Source of the DNA: Tsukamurella sp. TY48
Lineage (GTDB): Bacteria; Actinomycetota; Actinomycetes; Mycobacteriales; Mycobacteriaceae
Reading direction: 5' to 3'
NCBI RefSeq assembly: GCF_019656655.1
Contig: NZ_BPMV01000001.1
Span: forward strand, 2,728,001-2,792,000
DNA length: 64,000 nt
Shown: positions 1 through 9,278 of the stretch, in pieces
Layout of the letters: every line of letters starts with the position of its first letter
How positions within the stretch are numbered: the stretch's first letter is position 1
The notes under the pieces: model-generated
Databases searched by the model: none
What the model was told of the DNA's origin: nothing
Seen by the model: the letters and a program-made list of their open reading frames with translations, nothing else
Translations under genes and position numbers: made by a program

Positions 1-82
1 CCGCATCTTCGGCCCGGTCGGCCGCGAGCTGCGCGACAAGAAGTTCATGAAGATCGTCTCGCTGGCTCCGGAGGTGCTCTAA
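1..82 (+). CDS. rplN: 50S ribosomal protein L14 (3' end only)
   Basis: Reading from base 2, the window opens with 26 codons ending IVSLAPEVL and a TAA at 80-82, the typical C-terminus of L14, which sits at the L14-L19 interface of the large subunit. The start lies outside the window. rplX begins 2 nt after the stop, as in the spc operon of most bacteria, and this order supports the call more than the short sequence does. Confidence 0.9.
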   Translation, partial: RIFGPVGRELRDKKFMKIVSLAPEVL

Positions 83-84
83 CC

Positions 85-390
85 ATGAAGGTGCACAAGG
101 GCGACACCGTTCTCGTGATCTCGGGACCCGACAAGGGCGCTAAGGGCAAGGTCGTCGAGTCCTTCCCGAAGGCCGACAAGGTCCTCGTCGAGGGCGTCAA
201 CCGGATCAAGAAGCACACCAGCACTTCCGCCACCGCGCAGGGCGGGATCGAGGTCAAGGAAGCCCCGATCCACGTCTCCAACGTGATGGTCGTCGACTCG
301 GACGGTAACCCGACCCGCGTGGGCTACCGGACCGACGAGGAGACCGGCAAGCGCGTGCGGATTTCCCGCAAGAACGGGAAGGACATCTGA
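85..390 (+). CDS. rplX: 50S ribosomal protein L24
   Basis: 101 residues with the KOW motif at the N-terminus ([21 protein letters not shown]), which binds 23S rRNA early in large-subunit assembly. Length matches actinobacterial L24. It starts 2 nt after rplN and is followed 1 nt later by rplE, so it is translationally coupled in the spc operon. Confidence 0.97.
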   Translation: MKVHKGDTVLVISGPDKGAKGKVVESFPKADKVLVEGVNRIKKHTSTSATAQGGIEVKEAPIHVSNVMVVDSDGNPTRVGYRTDEETGKRVRISRKNGKDI

Positions 391-391
391 G

Positions 392-955
392 ATGACTACC
401 TCTGAGAAGACTCAGCCGCGCCTGAAGGCGCGCTACCGCGCCGAGATCAAGGACGCGCTGAACACCGAGTTCAACTACGACAACGTCATGCAGATCCCCG
501 GCGTGGTCAAGGTCGTCGTCAACATGGGCGTCGGCGACGCCGCCCGCGACGCCAAGCTGATCAACGGCGCCATCAAGGACCTCGAGCTGATCACCGGCCA
601 GAAGCCGGAGGTCCGCAAGGCCCGCAAGTCCATCGCGCAGTTCAAGCTGCGTGAGGGCATGCCGATCGGTGCGCGCGTCACGCTGCGCGGCGACCGCATG
701 TGGGAGTTCCTCGATCGCCTCACCTCGATCGCGCTGCCCCGTATCCGCGACTTCCGCGGCCTCAACGGCAACCAGTTCGACGGCAATGGCAACTACACGT
801 TCGGCCTGAACGAGCAGTCGATGTTCCACGAGATCGACGTGGACAAGATCGACCGCCCGCGCGGTATGGACATCACCGTCGTCACCACTGCCACCAACAA
901 TGAGGAAGGCCGCGCGCTGCTCAAGCACCTCGGCTTCCCCTTCAAGGAGAACTGA
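392..955 (+). CDS. rplE: 50S ribosomal protein L5
   Basis: 187 residues, normal family length. Conserved L5 blocks are visible: [16 protein letters not shown] near residue 30, the [20 protein letters not shown] block, and the C-terminal [20 protein letters not shown]5 binds 5S rRNA and forms part of the central protuberance. Starts 1 nt after rplX and ends 3 nt before rpsZ. Confidence 0.98.
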   Translation: MTTSEKTQPRLKARYRAEIKDALNTEFNYDNVMQIPGVVKVVVNMGVGDAARDAKLINGAIKDLELITGQKPEVRKARKSIAQFKLREGMPIGARVTLRGDRMWEFLDRLTSIALPRIRDFRGLNGNQFDGNGNYTFGLNEQSMFHEIDVDKIDRPRGMDITVVTTATNNEEGRALLKHLGFPFKEN

Positions 956-958
956 GCC

Positions 959-1144
959 ATGGCAAAGAAGGCGCTGGTCAACAAGGCCAACAAGAAGCCG
1001 AAGTTCGCCGTTCGCGCGTACACCCGTTGCAACAAGTGCGGCCGGCCGCACTCGGTGTTCCGTAAGTTCGGCCTCTGCCGTATCTGCCTGCGCGAGATGG
1101 CGCACGCGGGCGAGCTCCCCGGTGTGCACAAGAGCAGCTGGTGA
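959..1144 (+). CDS. rpsZ: 30S ribosomal protein S14 type Z (zinc-binding)
   Basis: 61 residues, the short zinc-binding (C+) form of S14. Two CxxC pairs (CNKCG and CRICL) 12 residues apart form the zinc ribbon. Actinobacteria often keep a second, zinc-independent S14 elsewhere for zinc starvation. It is the last gene of this ribosomal block: a terminator follows and the next spc gene, rpsH, lies about 19.7 kb downstream. Confidence 0.97.
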   Translation: MAKKALVNKANKKPKFAVRAYTRCNKCGRPHSVFRKFGLCRICLREMAHAGELPGVHKSSW

Positions 1145-1178
1145 GTAGTTCCCGGTAACGGGAACCCGATTCACGCGA

Positions 1179-1210
1179 GGGCGCGCCTCCACTTCGGTGG
1201 GGGCGCGCCC
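1179..1210 (+). terminator. Intrinsic terminator after rpsZ
   Basis: GC-rich hairpin: the 9-nt arm at 1179-1187 pairs perfectly with 1202-1210. It lies about 35 nt after rpsZ and ends the first half of the split spc operon. No long U-tract follows, as is usual in actinobacteria. A smaller perfect hairpin (6-bp stem, GTAA loop) sits at 1149-1164. Confidence 0.75.
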
Positions 1211-1283
1211 TTCGTCATGGGCGCCCCGCGTGGTTCGCGGACGGCGTAAACGCGCCTCGAACAGGCGACATGCGTCACGAATC

Positions 1284-1308
1284 CGGTAACGGACTTTCCC
1301 CGTTACCG
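1284..1308. promoter_or_regulatory. Inverted repeat upstream of PAP2 gene
   Basis: CGGTAACGG (1284-1292) and CCGTTACCG (1300-1308) are perfect 9-bp complements with a 7-nt loop, and a third related element (CGGTTAAC) follows at 1311-1318, just before the start codon at 1333. It could be an operator or a small hairpin. The GTTAC core resembles reported MtrA-type sites, but that link is only a guess. Confidence 0.45.
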
Positions 1309-1332
1309 ATCGGTTAACTAGTATTTCACCTC

Positions 1333-2706
1333 ATGTTGGTGCGTGCAGACCAGGCGCTACCACGCGAGCCGCGTGGGGAGCGGCCCGACCGTCGGTGGGG
1401 ACGGCGTGAGTGGACCTGGGTGGTCGTGGTCATGGTGGGCTTCGTGCTCGCCGTGGAAGCCGCCGCCCTGGCCTACGGACTCCGCGGGCCGGTGCGGCTC
1501 CTGGGCGACGACTTCGTGGGCCGCCCCGTTGCGGGTGAGGTGAAGGTCGCGGGCCTCGCGCTCGCCGTCATGTGCATGCCGCAGCGGTTCCGCTGGCCCT
1601 TCCTCGGCACCATCGCCGGCGTCGAAGTCCTGTTCAACCTCCAGCGCTACCTCGCGGGCGTGCACCTGCACTTCGGCAACGGCGTCATGTGGGCGCTGGC
1701 CGGCCTCGCGATCTACGCGCTGTGGAAGCTCACCGGCCGCGAGCAGGAGGCGGTGCTCAAGGCCGTCGGCATCGCCGCCATCCTCATCGTGACCAGCCGG
1801 GTGGCCGGGGTGTGGCTCGAACTCACCATGCAGGCGCTGCCCTTCGTGGCCGATTGGTTCGTGGAGGTGGCCGACCGTGCGCTGGGCAGCCCGTCGTGGG
1901 TGATGGGCCGGTTCGTGAACGAGCACCAGTGGTACCTGTGGCTGATCACCAAGGTGTACACCTACCTGCCCGTGGGCGCGGCCGTGGTCGCGTACTTCCA
2001 GCTGCGCCGCAGCTCCACCGAGGGCTTCCCGCGGCATCACATCGTGCGATCGTTCATCCTGATCGGCGCCATCGGGCCGATCGTCTACTTCCTGTTCCCC
2101 GTGGTCGGTCCCGCCTACGCCTTCGGCAATCAGGTGCCCGGTGCCGCCTGGCTGGACGTGTGGCCCAACGTGGTGCCCAGCTCGCTGGAACCGATCTCCG
2201 CGTACTACAGCCAGTTGGCGCCGCGGAACTGCATGCCCAGCCTGCACACCGCGTGGGCCACGGCCATCCTGCTGCACGCGCTGCGCGGACCGCGGCTGCT
2301 CAAGGCCTTCGGTGTCTTCTGGTTCGTGTGCACGATCTCGGCCACGCTCGGCATCGGCGCCCACTACGGCATCGACCTGGTGGCCGGATTCATCTTCGCG
2401 CTCACGCTGGAGACGGCGCTGGTGCGGCCCGAGGACGGCTGGCATCGCCGGCGCCTGGTGACCATCGCCGGGGGAGCGAGCGCCTTCGCCGTGATCCTGC
2501 TGGCCACCCGCTACCTCAGCGTGCCCATGGCGCAGAGCGGCCCGGTCGCGGCGATGCTGCTGCTCGGTGCCGCCGCCGCGATGGCCTACGCCTTCTACCG
2601 GGTCGCGTACCCGGAGGCCTCGGAGACCCGCCTCGGCGCGGTGGTCGACGGTGCCGTGCCCGCGGTGCTGCCGGATTCGGCGCAGGCGCCTCGTCTGCGC
2701 GCCTGA
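1333..2706 (+). CDS. PAP2 superfamily (Aur1/Ipt1-like) multi-spanning membrane protein
   Basis: 457 residues with many hydrophobic helices. The PAP2 core is near residues 300-350: NCMPSLHTAWA carries the PSxH-type motif and GAHYGIDLVAG gives the His and Asp of the third motif. This arrangement is typical of the inositolphosphotransferase (Aur1/Ipt1) type of PAP2 proteins, which act on lipid phosphates or transfer phospho-inositol head groups; in mycolata this suggests envelope lipid work. The substrate cannot be read from sequence. It begins the block of non-ribosomal genes that splits the spc operon. Confidence 0.8.
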   Translation: MLVRADQALPREPRGERPDRRWGRREWTWVVVVMVGFVLAVEAAALAYGLRGPVRLLGDDFVGRPVAGEVKVAGLALAVMCMPQRFRWPFLGTIAGVEVLFNLQRYLAGVHLHFGNGVMWALAGLAIYALWKLTGREQEAVLKAVGIAAILIVTSRVAGVWLELTMQALPFVADWFVEVADRALGSPSWVMGRFVNEHQWYLWLITKVYTYLPVGAAVVAYFQLRRSSTEGFPRHHIVRSFILIGAIGPIVYFLFPVVGPAYAFGNQVPGAAWLDVWPNVVPSSLEPISAYYSQLAPRNCMPSLHTAWATAILLHALRGPRLLKAFGVFWFVCTISATLGIGAHYGIDLVAGFIFALTLETALVRPEDGWHRRRLVTIAGGASAFAVILLATRYLSVPMAQSGPVAAMLLLGAAAAMAYAFYRVAYPEASETRLGAVVDGAVPAVLPDSAQAPRLRA

Positions 2707-2726
2707 CCGCGCGATAGGTTCTCCTG

Positions 2727-3476
2727 GTGAGCGGGAATCGGCAGCGACGCGGGCGGGGACCGGTCATCGCGGTGGCCGCGGCCGCCGCCCTCATCGCCCT
2801 CATGGTGCTGCGCCCGGTGGGGCCGATACCCCTGTTGCTGCTCGGTGGCGTGGCGGCGCTGGCGCTGATCATCGGGGTGTCCGGCGGCGGGAGCCCGACG
2901 GCGGGTCTGGCTCAGCCCCACGCGGCCCCCACCGGGCGGCCCCGTCCGTCGGCGCGCGCAGCCGCGCCCGCACCGAAGCCGAGCCGGCGCGAGCGCTGGG
3001 ACCGCGCCCGCACCCGGCACGACGAGGTGCTCTCGGAGTACGGCGCCTACGAGCTCGATCCCGAGATGCTGCTGCGCTTCCCGGCCATGTGGGACCTCGG
3101 TGCCGAGAAGGTGATGGCCTTCCACGACGCACTCGATCACGCCGGAGCGCTGCGCACCGACGATTTCCCCGGCGATACGGCCCGCGCCGATGAGTACGCC
3201 GAGGCCGTCACCGATCTGCGCGCCGCGTGGTTCGCCGCGGATCGCTACGCCCGCAGCACCGGTGTCGACAATCTCGCCCCCGAGGATGCCCGGGATCTGG
3301 ATCGCGGCCTCAAGCTGTACCGGCACGCCCAGGCGGCGCAGGCCGAGGAACGTGCCGCCTACCTCGATCAGGTGGTGTCCACGGTGGACCGGCTGGTGGA
3401 TCGCGGCGTGATCACCCGCACCCCGGCTCTGCGCGCGGAACTGGAGAGCCGCGCCCGCAAGGCCATCGAGGGATAG
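2727..3476 (+). CDS. Hypothetical protein with two N-terminal membrane helices
   Basis: 249 residues, GTG start. Two short hydrophobic segments (residues about 12-28 and 33-50) are followed by an Ala/Pro/Arg linker and a charged, helical cytoplasmic region (residues 85-249). I recognise no catalytic motif. A TAGGTT element at 2715-2720 ends 6 nt before the GTG, suggesting a leaderless mRNA. It lies 20 nt after the PAP2 gene and may be cotranscribed with it. Confidence 0.75.
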   Translation: MSGNRQRRGRGPVIAVAAAAALIALMVLRPVGPIPLLLLGGVAALALIIGVSGGGSPTAGLAQPHAAPTGRPRPSARAAAPAPKPSRRERWDRARTRHDEVLSEYGAYELDPEMLLRFPAMWDLGAEKVMAFHDALDHAGALRTDDFPGDTARADEYAEAVTDLRAAWFAADRYARSTGVDNLAPEDARDLDRGLKLYRHAQAAQAEERAAYLDQVVSTVDRLVDRGVITRTPALRAELESRARKAIEG

Positions 3477-3573
3477 TCCGTTCGATCCTCGAACCGACCG
3501 TCGTGCGAATGCGACGCGCGTGTGAAGGTTTGTTACACATGTGACTGATGTTGCGTATGGTGTTGGTGTGGAT

Positions 3574-4884
3574 ATGACGCGCAGGGCGATGCTCGCCATG
3601 GCGGCAGCCACCGTTCCGGCGACGATGCTCGCCGCGCGGGCGGCCGCCGACCCCGGATCAGGACCCGGCTCGGGCGGGACGGTGCCCGGTACTCCCGGTG
3701 CGGCCCCCGCCGCTGCGGCGACGCGCTGGACGCCGGAGCGCGCGCAGCAGTGGCGCCAGCAGGTCGGCTGGATGGTGGGCTGCAACTTCATCAACGCCAA
3801 CGCCGGGAACCAGTTCGAGATGTTCCAGGCGCAGACCTTCGACACCAACCGGATCAACACCGAGCTCGCCTGGGCCCGCGGACTGGGGATGAGCGTGATC
3901 CGCGTCTTCCTCCAGGATCAGCTGTGGACAGCCGACCCGGCCGGGTTCAAGCAGCGGCTCGACACCTTCCTGTCGATCGCCGCCGCCAACGGCATTCGCA
4001 CCATGTTCGTGCTCTTCGACTCCTGCTGGGACCCGAACCCCAAGCCCGGTGTGCAGCGCGAGCCCACGCCCGGCGTGCACAACTCGACCTGGGTGCAGAG
4101 CCCCGGCGCGGCCGGACTCACCAATGCCGACACCAGCGCGCTGCAGGCCTACGCCACCGGCGTGGTCTCCGCGTTCGCGCAGGATCCGCGCGTGGTGGCC
4201 TGGGACGTGTGGAACGAGCCGGAGAACCTCGCCGATTCGTACCCGCTGAGCCCGCCCGACAAGGTGGCCCGCGTGGCGCAGTTGCTGCCCAAGGCCTTCG
4301 AGTGGGCGCGGGCGGGCAATCCCTCGCAGCCGCTCACCTCGGGCGTGTGGGCCGATACCCGGCCGGAGATCCGCACCATCCAGCTGGAGCAATCCGATGT
4401 GATCAGCTTCCACAGCTACGATCCGCCGGAGAAGTTCCGCGCCATGGCCGCCGATCTGGCGAAGCAGGGGCGGCCGCTGCTGCTCACCGAGTACATGGCC
4501 CGCCCGCAGGGCAGCCGGATCGAGACCATCCTGCCGATCTGCAAGGAACTCAAGATCGACGCCATGCAGTGGGGATTCGTGGCCGGCCGCAGCCAGACCT
4601 ACTACCCCTGGGACTCGTGGAAGCAGCCGTACGTGGGCGTGCGCCAGCCGCAGGAGTGGTTCCACGACATCCTCTGGCCCGACGGTAAGCCGTATCGGGA
4701 CGCCGAGATCGCGACGATCCGGCAGCTCACGGCCGGCACCGTCCCGCCGGCCCCCGCGGCTCCGGCCGCTCCCGCCGCCCCGGCCGCCCCGGGCCAGGCC
4801 CCGGCTCCGCAGCAGGCAGTGGCTCCGCAGCAGCAGGCCGCGCCCGCACCGGCACCGCAGCAGCCGCCCCCGGCCGCGCAGTAG
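3574..4884 (+). CDS. Secreted glycoside hydrolase family 5-like protein
   Basis: I start at the ATG at 3574 (436 residues) because it gives a clean export signal: MTRRAMLAMAAATVPATMLAARAAA, with a twin-arginine pair. An upstream GTG at 3541 is possible. The mature part looks like a TIM-barrel cellulase-type hydrolase: WDVWNEPEN supplies the usual acid/base Glu and LLTEYMARP the probable nucleophile Glu. The last 50 or so residues are a disordered Pro/Ala/Gln tail. Substrate unknown (beta-glucan or mannan types are common in the family). An 8-bp palindrome CACATGTG lies at 3536-3543. Confidence 0.8.
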   Translation: MTRRAMLAMAAATVPATMLAARAAADPGSGPGSGGTVPGTPGAAPAAAATRWTPERAQQWRQQVGWMVGCNFINANAGNQFEMFQAQTFDTNRINTELAWARGLGMSVIRVFLQDQLWTADPAGFKQRLDTFLSIAAANGIRTMFVLFDSCWDPNPKPGVQREPTPGVHNSTWVQSPGAAGLTNADTSALQAYATGVVSAFAQDPRVVAWDVWNEPENLADSYPLSPPDKVARVAQLLPKAFEWARAGNPSQPLTSGVWADTRPEIRTIQLEQSDVISFHSYDPPEKFRAMAADLAKQGRPLLLTEYMARPQGSRIETILPICKELKIDAMQWGFVAGRSQTYYPWDSWKQPYVGVRQPQEWFHDILWPDGKPYRDAEIATIRQLTAGTVPPAPAAPAAPAAPAAPGQAPAPQQAVAPQQQAAPAPAPQQPPPAAQ

Positions 4885-4903
4885 CCGTCGGCCGCGATCG
4901 GGG

Positions 4904-6142
4904 TCAGCCCGTGCGGACGAAGGCCCCGTCGAGCCGGTAGTAGGCCGACGCATTCGACCCCGGCCCGAGGCTGACCCGCATGATCGGCGCGGCGACCCGC
5001 GACGACGGGGCCTCCCGGTCCTGGTCGATCTCGAGTCCGATCGCGTGCGCGTCGATGGGCGGGACTGAGAAGCGTCGCTCCACATCGGCCCGCGCCCGCT
5101 CGATCCCGGCGGGGTCGACCGCGGTCAACGCGAACGAAGTGGCACTCGTCGAGCCGACGGGCCGCAGCGCGATCTCGGGGAACCGGCCCACGACCTCCGT
5201 GAGGGTGCCGCTGCGGCCCGGACCGTCCACGCGGATCTCGAGCACGCCGCGCGCGGAGCCGGACGGCCCGACGGAGCCCACATTGCTCCCGAAGGACTTG
5301 TACTCGAAGCTGTCGATCACGGGCCGGTTCGGGTCGATCCCGTTGTCGCGCAGCAGTCGCTGCGCGACGGGGAGCGCACCGTCGACCTTCGCGAGTGCCA
5401 GGTTGTCGGGCAGGTTCCCGGACGGATCGGCCTCGGCCGTGAAGTCGGCGACGGCGATCGTGGCCACGAGGCGCTTGTCCGAGCTGCGGCGCCCGATCTC
5501 GATCTTGTCGGAGCGGTCGTCGGACCGATCCACGCCGAGTGTGGTCGCGGCGGCGCGCGCCTTCGTCGCCGCCGCGGCCAGATCGAGGCCGGCGATATCG
5601 GCGGCGCGGAAGGCCGCATCGGCCCGATCCGTGGTGGAGCTGCGGCTCGGCTGGTTCCACGACGGCGTGCCCAGGCGGGAGTACTGGAACCAGATCGATT
5701 GGCCCTTGGCCAGATCCAGCAGCCGGATCTGCGTCCAGTTCTCGTCGATCTCGATGCGGAGGATCGCGTTGGTGCTGCCCGGAAAGAGCTCCTCCGCCTT
5801 CGCGAGCACGGTGCGCAGCTCCATCGACGGGTCGACGACGGCCTTCTGCTTCGCTGCCCCGAGCGCGGAGGTGCTGCGTTCCTCGGAGATCACGGCGACG
5901 GCGGGAATGCCGGCGGACAGCACGAGGATCCCGGTGATCAGCAGGCTCACGGCCACGGTGCCCGACGGTGCCCGTCGCAGCCGGTAGGCCAGCGCGACGA
6001 TCGCCGCCACGGTCCCCACCGCCCAGATCGTGGCCGCGGTGCCGCTGCTCACGCTGGCGCCCACGAGACCCACCGTGGTCACCGCCACCAGCGCCACGGC
6101 GGCCGTCGACGCCTGCTTCGCGGTCAACTCGCCCTCTGCCAC
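4904..6142 (-). CDS. Hypothetical membrane protein with large exported domain
   Basis: 412 residues, GTG start. The N-terminal 90 residues hold about three hydrophobic helices (near 14-33, 36-54 and 62-84). The remaining 320 residues are a soluble region of mixed alpha/beta character with no motif I recognise. Ends 19 nt from the end of the GH5-like gene (convergent) and is divergent from the OsmC gene 128 nt away. Function unknown. Confidence 0.7.
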   Translation of the reverse strand: MAEGELTAKQASTAAVALVAVTTVGLVGASVSSGTAATIWAVGTVAAIVALAYRLRRAPSGTVAVSLLITGILVLSAGIPAVAVISEERSTSALGAAKQKAVVDPSMELRTVLAKAEELFPGSTNAILRIEIDENWTQIRLLDLAKGQSIWFQYSRLGTPSWNQPSRSSTTDRADAAFRAADIAGLDLAAAATKARAAATTLGVDRSDDRSDKIEIGRRSSDKRLVATIAVADFTAEADPSGNLPDNLALAKVDGALPVAQRLLRDNGIDPNRPVIDSFEYKSFGSNVGSVGPSGSARGVLEIRVDGPGRSGTLTEVVGRFPEIALRPVGSTSATSFALTAVDPAGIERARADVERRFSVPPIDAHAIGLEIDQDREAPSSRVAAPIMRVSLGPGSNASAYYRLDGAFVRTG

Positions 6143-6270
6143 GTCGATCAGGGTATCCGTCGCCGTCGTGCACGAATCAGGGTGAGCCCAACGCGTGTGT
6201 TCGCAAGTGCAGGCAACTTACGGTCGCGCTATCGGGGCCGTCCGGCTCCCGGGCCAACGAGGAGACCACC

Positions 6271-6786
6271 ATGACCGCTTCGACCACCGGCGCGCTCACC
6301 GCCATCATCGACGTCACCCGCGACGCCGTCACCCGCAACACCGCCAACGCCCACGTGGTCTTCTCGGCCTCGGCGGTGCCGCAGGGCACCGTCGGCAGTG
6401 TGACCACCGCCCGGCAGCACAAGCTCGCCGTCGATGAGCCGCCCACCCTCGGCGGCGAGGACACCGCGATCAACCCGGTGGAGGCGTACCTCGGTGCCCT
6501 GCTCGCCTGTCAGGTGGTGACCTACCGCTTCTACGCCGACAAGCTCGGCGTCACGATCGACGAGCTGGCGCTCAGTGCCGAGGGCGATCTCGACGTGCGC
6601 GGCTTCTTCGGCCTCGACGAGAGCGTGCGTCCCGGTTTCACCGCTGTCCGCGTCACCGTGAACATCTCCGGCCCGGACTCCGAGGAGCGCTACCGCGAGT
6701 TGACCGACACCGTCGATGCGCACTGCCCGGTGCTCGACCTCACCCAGAACTCGACGCCCGTCACCACCACGCTGGTGGTCGGCTAG
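6271..6786 (+). CDS. OsmC/Ohr family peroxiredoxin-like protein
   Basis: 171 residues. The ATG at 6271 is chosen because GAGGAG precedes it; the frame is open further upstream. Both conserved redox-active cysteines of the family are present (LLACQVVTYRF and DAHCPVLDLT). OsmC-type proteins reduce organic or fatty-acid hydroperoxides; this looks more like the general OsmC branch than Ohr. Its stop (TAG 6784-6786) shares the palindrome CTAG with the stop of the convergent hydrolase gene, so the two genes overlap by 4 bp. Confidence 0.88.
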   Translation: MTASTTGALTAIIDVTRDAVTRNTANAHVVFSASAVPQGTVGSVTTARQHKLAVDEPPTLGGEDTAINPVEAYLGALLACQVVTYRFYADKLGVTIDELALSAEGDLDVRGFFGLDESVRPGFTAVRVTVNISGPDSEERYRELTDTVDAHCPVLDLTQNSTPVTTTLVVG

Positions 6787-9062
6787 CTGCCGGAGCCCTC
6801 GCCGGCGGAGGAGGTCGCCTTCTCGGTGGCCTCCGCCGTCGTGGCGGTCCCGGCATCGGCCGGCGTGGCCGACGGTGCGGTAGCGCCGGTTTCGGTAGCG
6901 CCGGTTTCGGTGGTCGACGGTGCGGGCGTCGCCTCGGTGCTCGGGGTCTCCGGTTGCGCGGTGGCCGTTGCGGGCGTGGTGGACGATGCCTCCGGAGCCG
7001 GCGTGGTGGTGGCGGCCGGGGCCGACGGCTCGGTGGTCGCGGCAGCCGGGGTCGAATCCGCCTCGGTGGAGACCTCGGGTGTCGCCGCGTTCGCCGTCAC
7101 GCCGGCGGCGATGGCAGGCGCGGGTTCGGTGGCGGGCTGCTCGATCGCCGGCGTGACGGGGCTCGCGAACACCGGCTTGGGGATCACGGAGTCGGCGTCG
7201 ACGTTCGGGCCGAACAGGCTCAGGAGCCGGTTCAGCTGGGTGTCCGGGATGGTGGGCCCCACGACGGGCGGAGCGGCGCCCTCGATCTCGGCGATCAGCT
7301 GTCGGTATCGCGCGAGCGGGCTCGCGGTGGCGACGACGGGTGTCTCGGGCGCGGTGGTGATCGCGACCTTGCCGGTGGCGAAGTAATCCAGCACGGCCTG
7401 GTTGAGCACGCCGTCGGTTCGGCGGAACAGGCCGTGGTCGCCGCCGTCGACGGTGATGAGGTTGCCGCCCAACTGGTCGGCGAGGACGCGTCCGCCGGCA
7501 GCCACGGTGGCGGGGTCCTTGAGGCTCTGCAGCAGCAGGGGAGCGGTGGTGAGGCCGGCGCCGGAGAACTCCGGCGTCTTCACGTACCCGTAGCCCATGA
7601 AGCGATAGCCTTCCGAGATCATGTACTTGGCCTGGATGCTGGCGCTGGACTCGCCGGCCGCGATGGCATCCTGGTAGGCCTTTTCGGCGGCCTCCTGAAG
7701 CGCGACGTACTTCGGATCGGGTTCGGTGCCGGCAGGATTCTTGGCGGCGGTAATCGAGTTCTCGTTCACCGCGGTCCCCTGGTAGCCGGACAGTCCGGCG
7801 CCGTCGCTGACCATGGCCGACCTCGGGGCGAGTCGCTTCGCGAAGGCCTGGATCTCCTCCACCGACACCTTGTTCGCCTCGATGAGCTTCATGACCGAGG
7901 CTTCGGCCAGGGGACGCATGGCGAAGTCGATCTGCGCGGCGTAATCCGACCAGCTGGAGCGGTCGTACGCCATGGAGAGCGCGTTGGTCATCAGGCCGCT
8001 GTCGCCGTACCCACGGGCGGCGTCGAGTGAGTACACCTCTCCGGATTTCACGGCGGCGGCCAGGCGCGCGGCGTAGTCGATCTTGGACACGCCCTGGATC
8101 ACGGTGTTGAGGTCGGCAAGGATCGCCGCGGCGGAGGGGCGGAGCTTCTCGGGGAGGTCGGCCTCGCGGAGTGCGGGTGGCAGGTAGTTGTAGACCCAGG
8201 AGTTCGAGTCCTCCATGAGGCGTGCCGTGTTCCAGGCGGAGTACACCTTGTACGGGGTGTCGCCGAGGCCGAAGACCTCGTTGTTGGCGGCTGCCCAGTC
8301 GAAGAAGTCGTACAGCCGCCGTTCCATCGCGAGCGCGCTGGCAGCGATCTTGAAGGTGCCACCCCCGATTCCCAGTGTGGCGGGGTTGACGTTGGAATCG
8401 AGCACCATCTTGTCCACGTTGCTCGGGAACAGGGTGGCGTAGGCGGCGCCGAGTTGGGTGCCCCAGGAGGCGCCGTAGTAACTGATCTTGTCCACGCCCA
8501 TGGCCTTACGGAGTTCATCCATATCGCGGGCCACGTTCTCGGTGGTGAGCGTTCGGCGGTAGGCCTGATCGGCTACTTCCTCACACTCGGTCTTGGTGCT
8601 GCACACGTCGCTGGTGGCGTGTTCGAGGCCGCGCGGTTGCAGGGCGATGAGGGCGTAGTCGCGGTACATCTCGGTGGGGGTCCCGCCGAAGAAGTCCTTC
8701 CTCCAGAAGTCCAGGGCGGAGCCGCCCGGTCCGCCGGGGTTGCCGAGGATCACGCCCTTGGGGGTGCCGGTGGGGAGGAAGCCGGTGGCCAGGATGTTGA
8801 ACGTGCCGGCGGACGGGTTGGCGTAGTCCATGGGCACGGTGATGGTGGTGCACTTCGCCGCCGCACCGTCCGGTCCGGTGACGACCACATCGGCGGGGCA
8901 GTCACCCCAGGTGGCCGTGGAGGCGGTGGTGGTGGCCGCTGCCGGTGCCAGGGTGAAGCCGACGGAGGGAACCAGGGTGACGATCATCGCGGTTGCGAGG
9001 GACATCCCGAGTGATCGGCGTGAGCGAGGGGGACGGGGCGCGGTGACGCGGGGGCTGGACAT
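6783..9062 (-). CDS. Secreted S33/TAP-like alpha/beta hydrolase, paralog 1
   Basis: 759 residues. Signal peptide in residues 1-45. The mature enzyme has the tripeptidyl-aminopeptidase-like alpha/beta hydrolase plan: oxyanion-loop GNPGGPGGS near 107-115, nucleophile elbow YYGASWG (Ser199), then a C-terminal TAP-like domain with the probable acid in LLQSLKDPAT and the catalytic His in DGGDHGLFRR. The last 110 or so residues are a Thr/Ala/Pro/Glu-rich stalk ending SAGEGSGS, probably extracellular or wall-spanning. Family members hydrolyse peptides or esters; substrate unknown. It has its own upstream gap and terminator separating it from paralog 2. Confidence 0.88.
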   Translation of the reverse strand: MSSPRVTAPRPPRSRRSLGMSLATAMIVTLVPSVGFTLAPAAATTTASTATWGDCPADVVVTGPDGAAAKCTTITVPMDYANPSAGTFNILATGFLPTGTPKGVILGNPGGPGGSALDFWRKDFFGGTPTEMYRDYALIALQPRGLEHATSDVCSTKTECEEVADQAYRRTLTTENVARDMDELRKAMGVDKISYYGASWGTQLGAAYATLFPSNVDKMVLDSNVNPATLGIGGGTFKIAASALAMERRLYDFFDWAAANNEVFGLGDTPYKVYSAWNTARLMEDSNSWVYNYLPPALREADLPEKLRPSAAAILADLNTVIQGVSKIDYAARLAAAVKSGEVYSLDAARGYGDSGLMTNALSMAYDRSSWSDYAAQIDFAMRPLAEASVMKLIEANKVSVEEIQAFAKRLAPRSAMVSDGAGLSGYQGTAVNENSITAAKNPAGTEPDPKYVALQEAAEKAYQDAIAAGESSASIQAKYMISEGYRFMGYGYVKTPEFSGAGLTTAPLLLQSLKDPATVAAGGRVLADQLGGNLITVDGGDHGLFRRTDGVLNQAVLDYFATGKVAITTAPETPVVATASPLARYRQLIAEIEGAAPPVVGPTIPDTQLNRLLSLFGPNVDADSVIPKPVFASPVTPAIEQPATEPAPAIAAGVTANAATPEVSTEADSTPAAATTEPSAPAATTTPAPEASSTTPATATAQPETPSTEATPAPSTTETGATETGATAPSATPADAGTATTAEATEKATSSAGEGSGS

Positions 9063-9225
9063 GCGGATCCTTCACATGGGGAAGCTAATGGCGGGTGTGC
9101 CGTCGATGTTGCGGTAGCGATCTAAGCACAAGGATGGTCCGATATGGCCGGTTGGCAGCAAACGATGTCGGTCCGGGCGAGAAATGCGTCCGCCCTGCAC
9201 ATCCGGTGTCCAGGTCCGGAGGTAT

Positions 9226-9268
9226 GCGAACGGCCGGCCCCGCGTGGATCGCAGGACCGGCCGTTCGC
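9226..9268 (-). terminator. Terminator between hydrolase paralogs 2 and 1
   Basis: Perfect 12-bp inverted repeat (arms 9226-9237 and 9257-9268) just beyond the stop of paralog 2 on the minus strand. The remaining 160 nt up to paralog 1 hold no ORF and probably carry its promoter. Confidence 0.75.
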
Positions 9269-9278
9269 TAGCACAGGT

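Noticed and set aside
254..1192. Long open frame on the minus strand opposite rplX-rplE-rpsZ
   Set aside because: It is the antisense shadow of conserved ribosomal genes in GC-rich DNA; no start signal or family character.
3536..3545. Possible CRP- or GlnR-like site before the GH5-like gene
   Set aside because: Only the 8-bp palindrome CACATGTG is solid; the flanks and spacing do not fit either consensus well.
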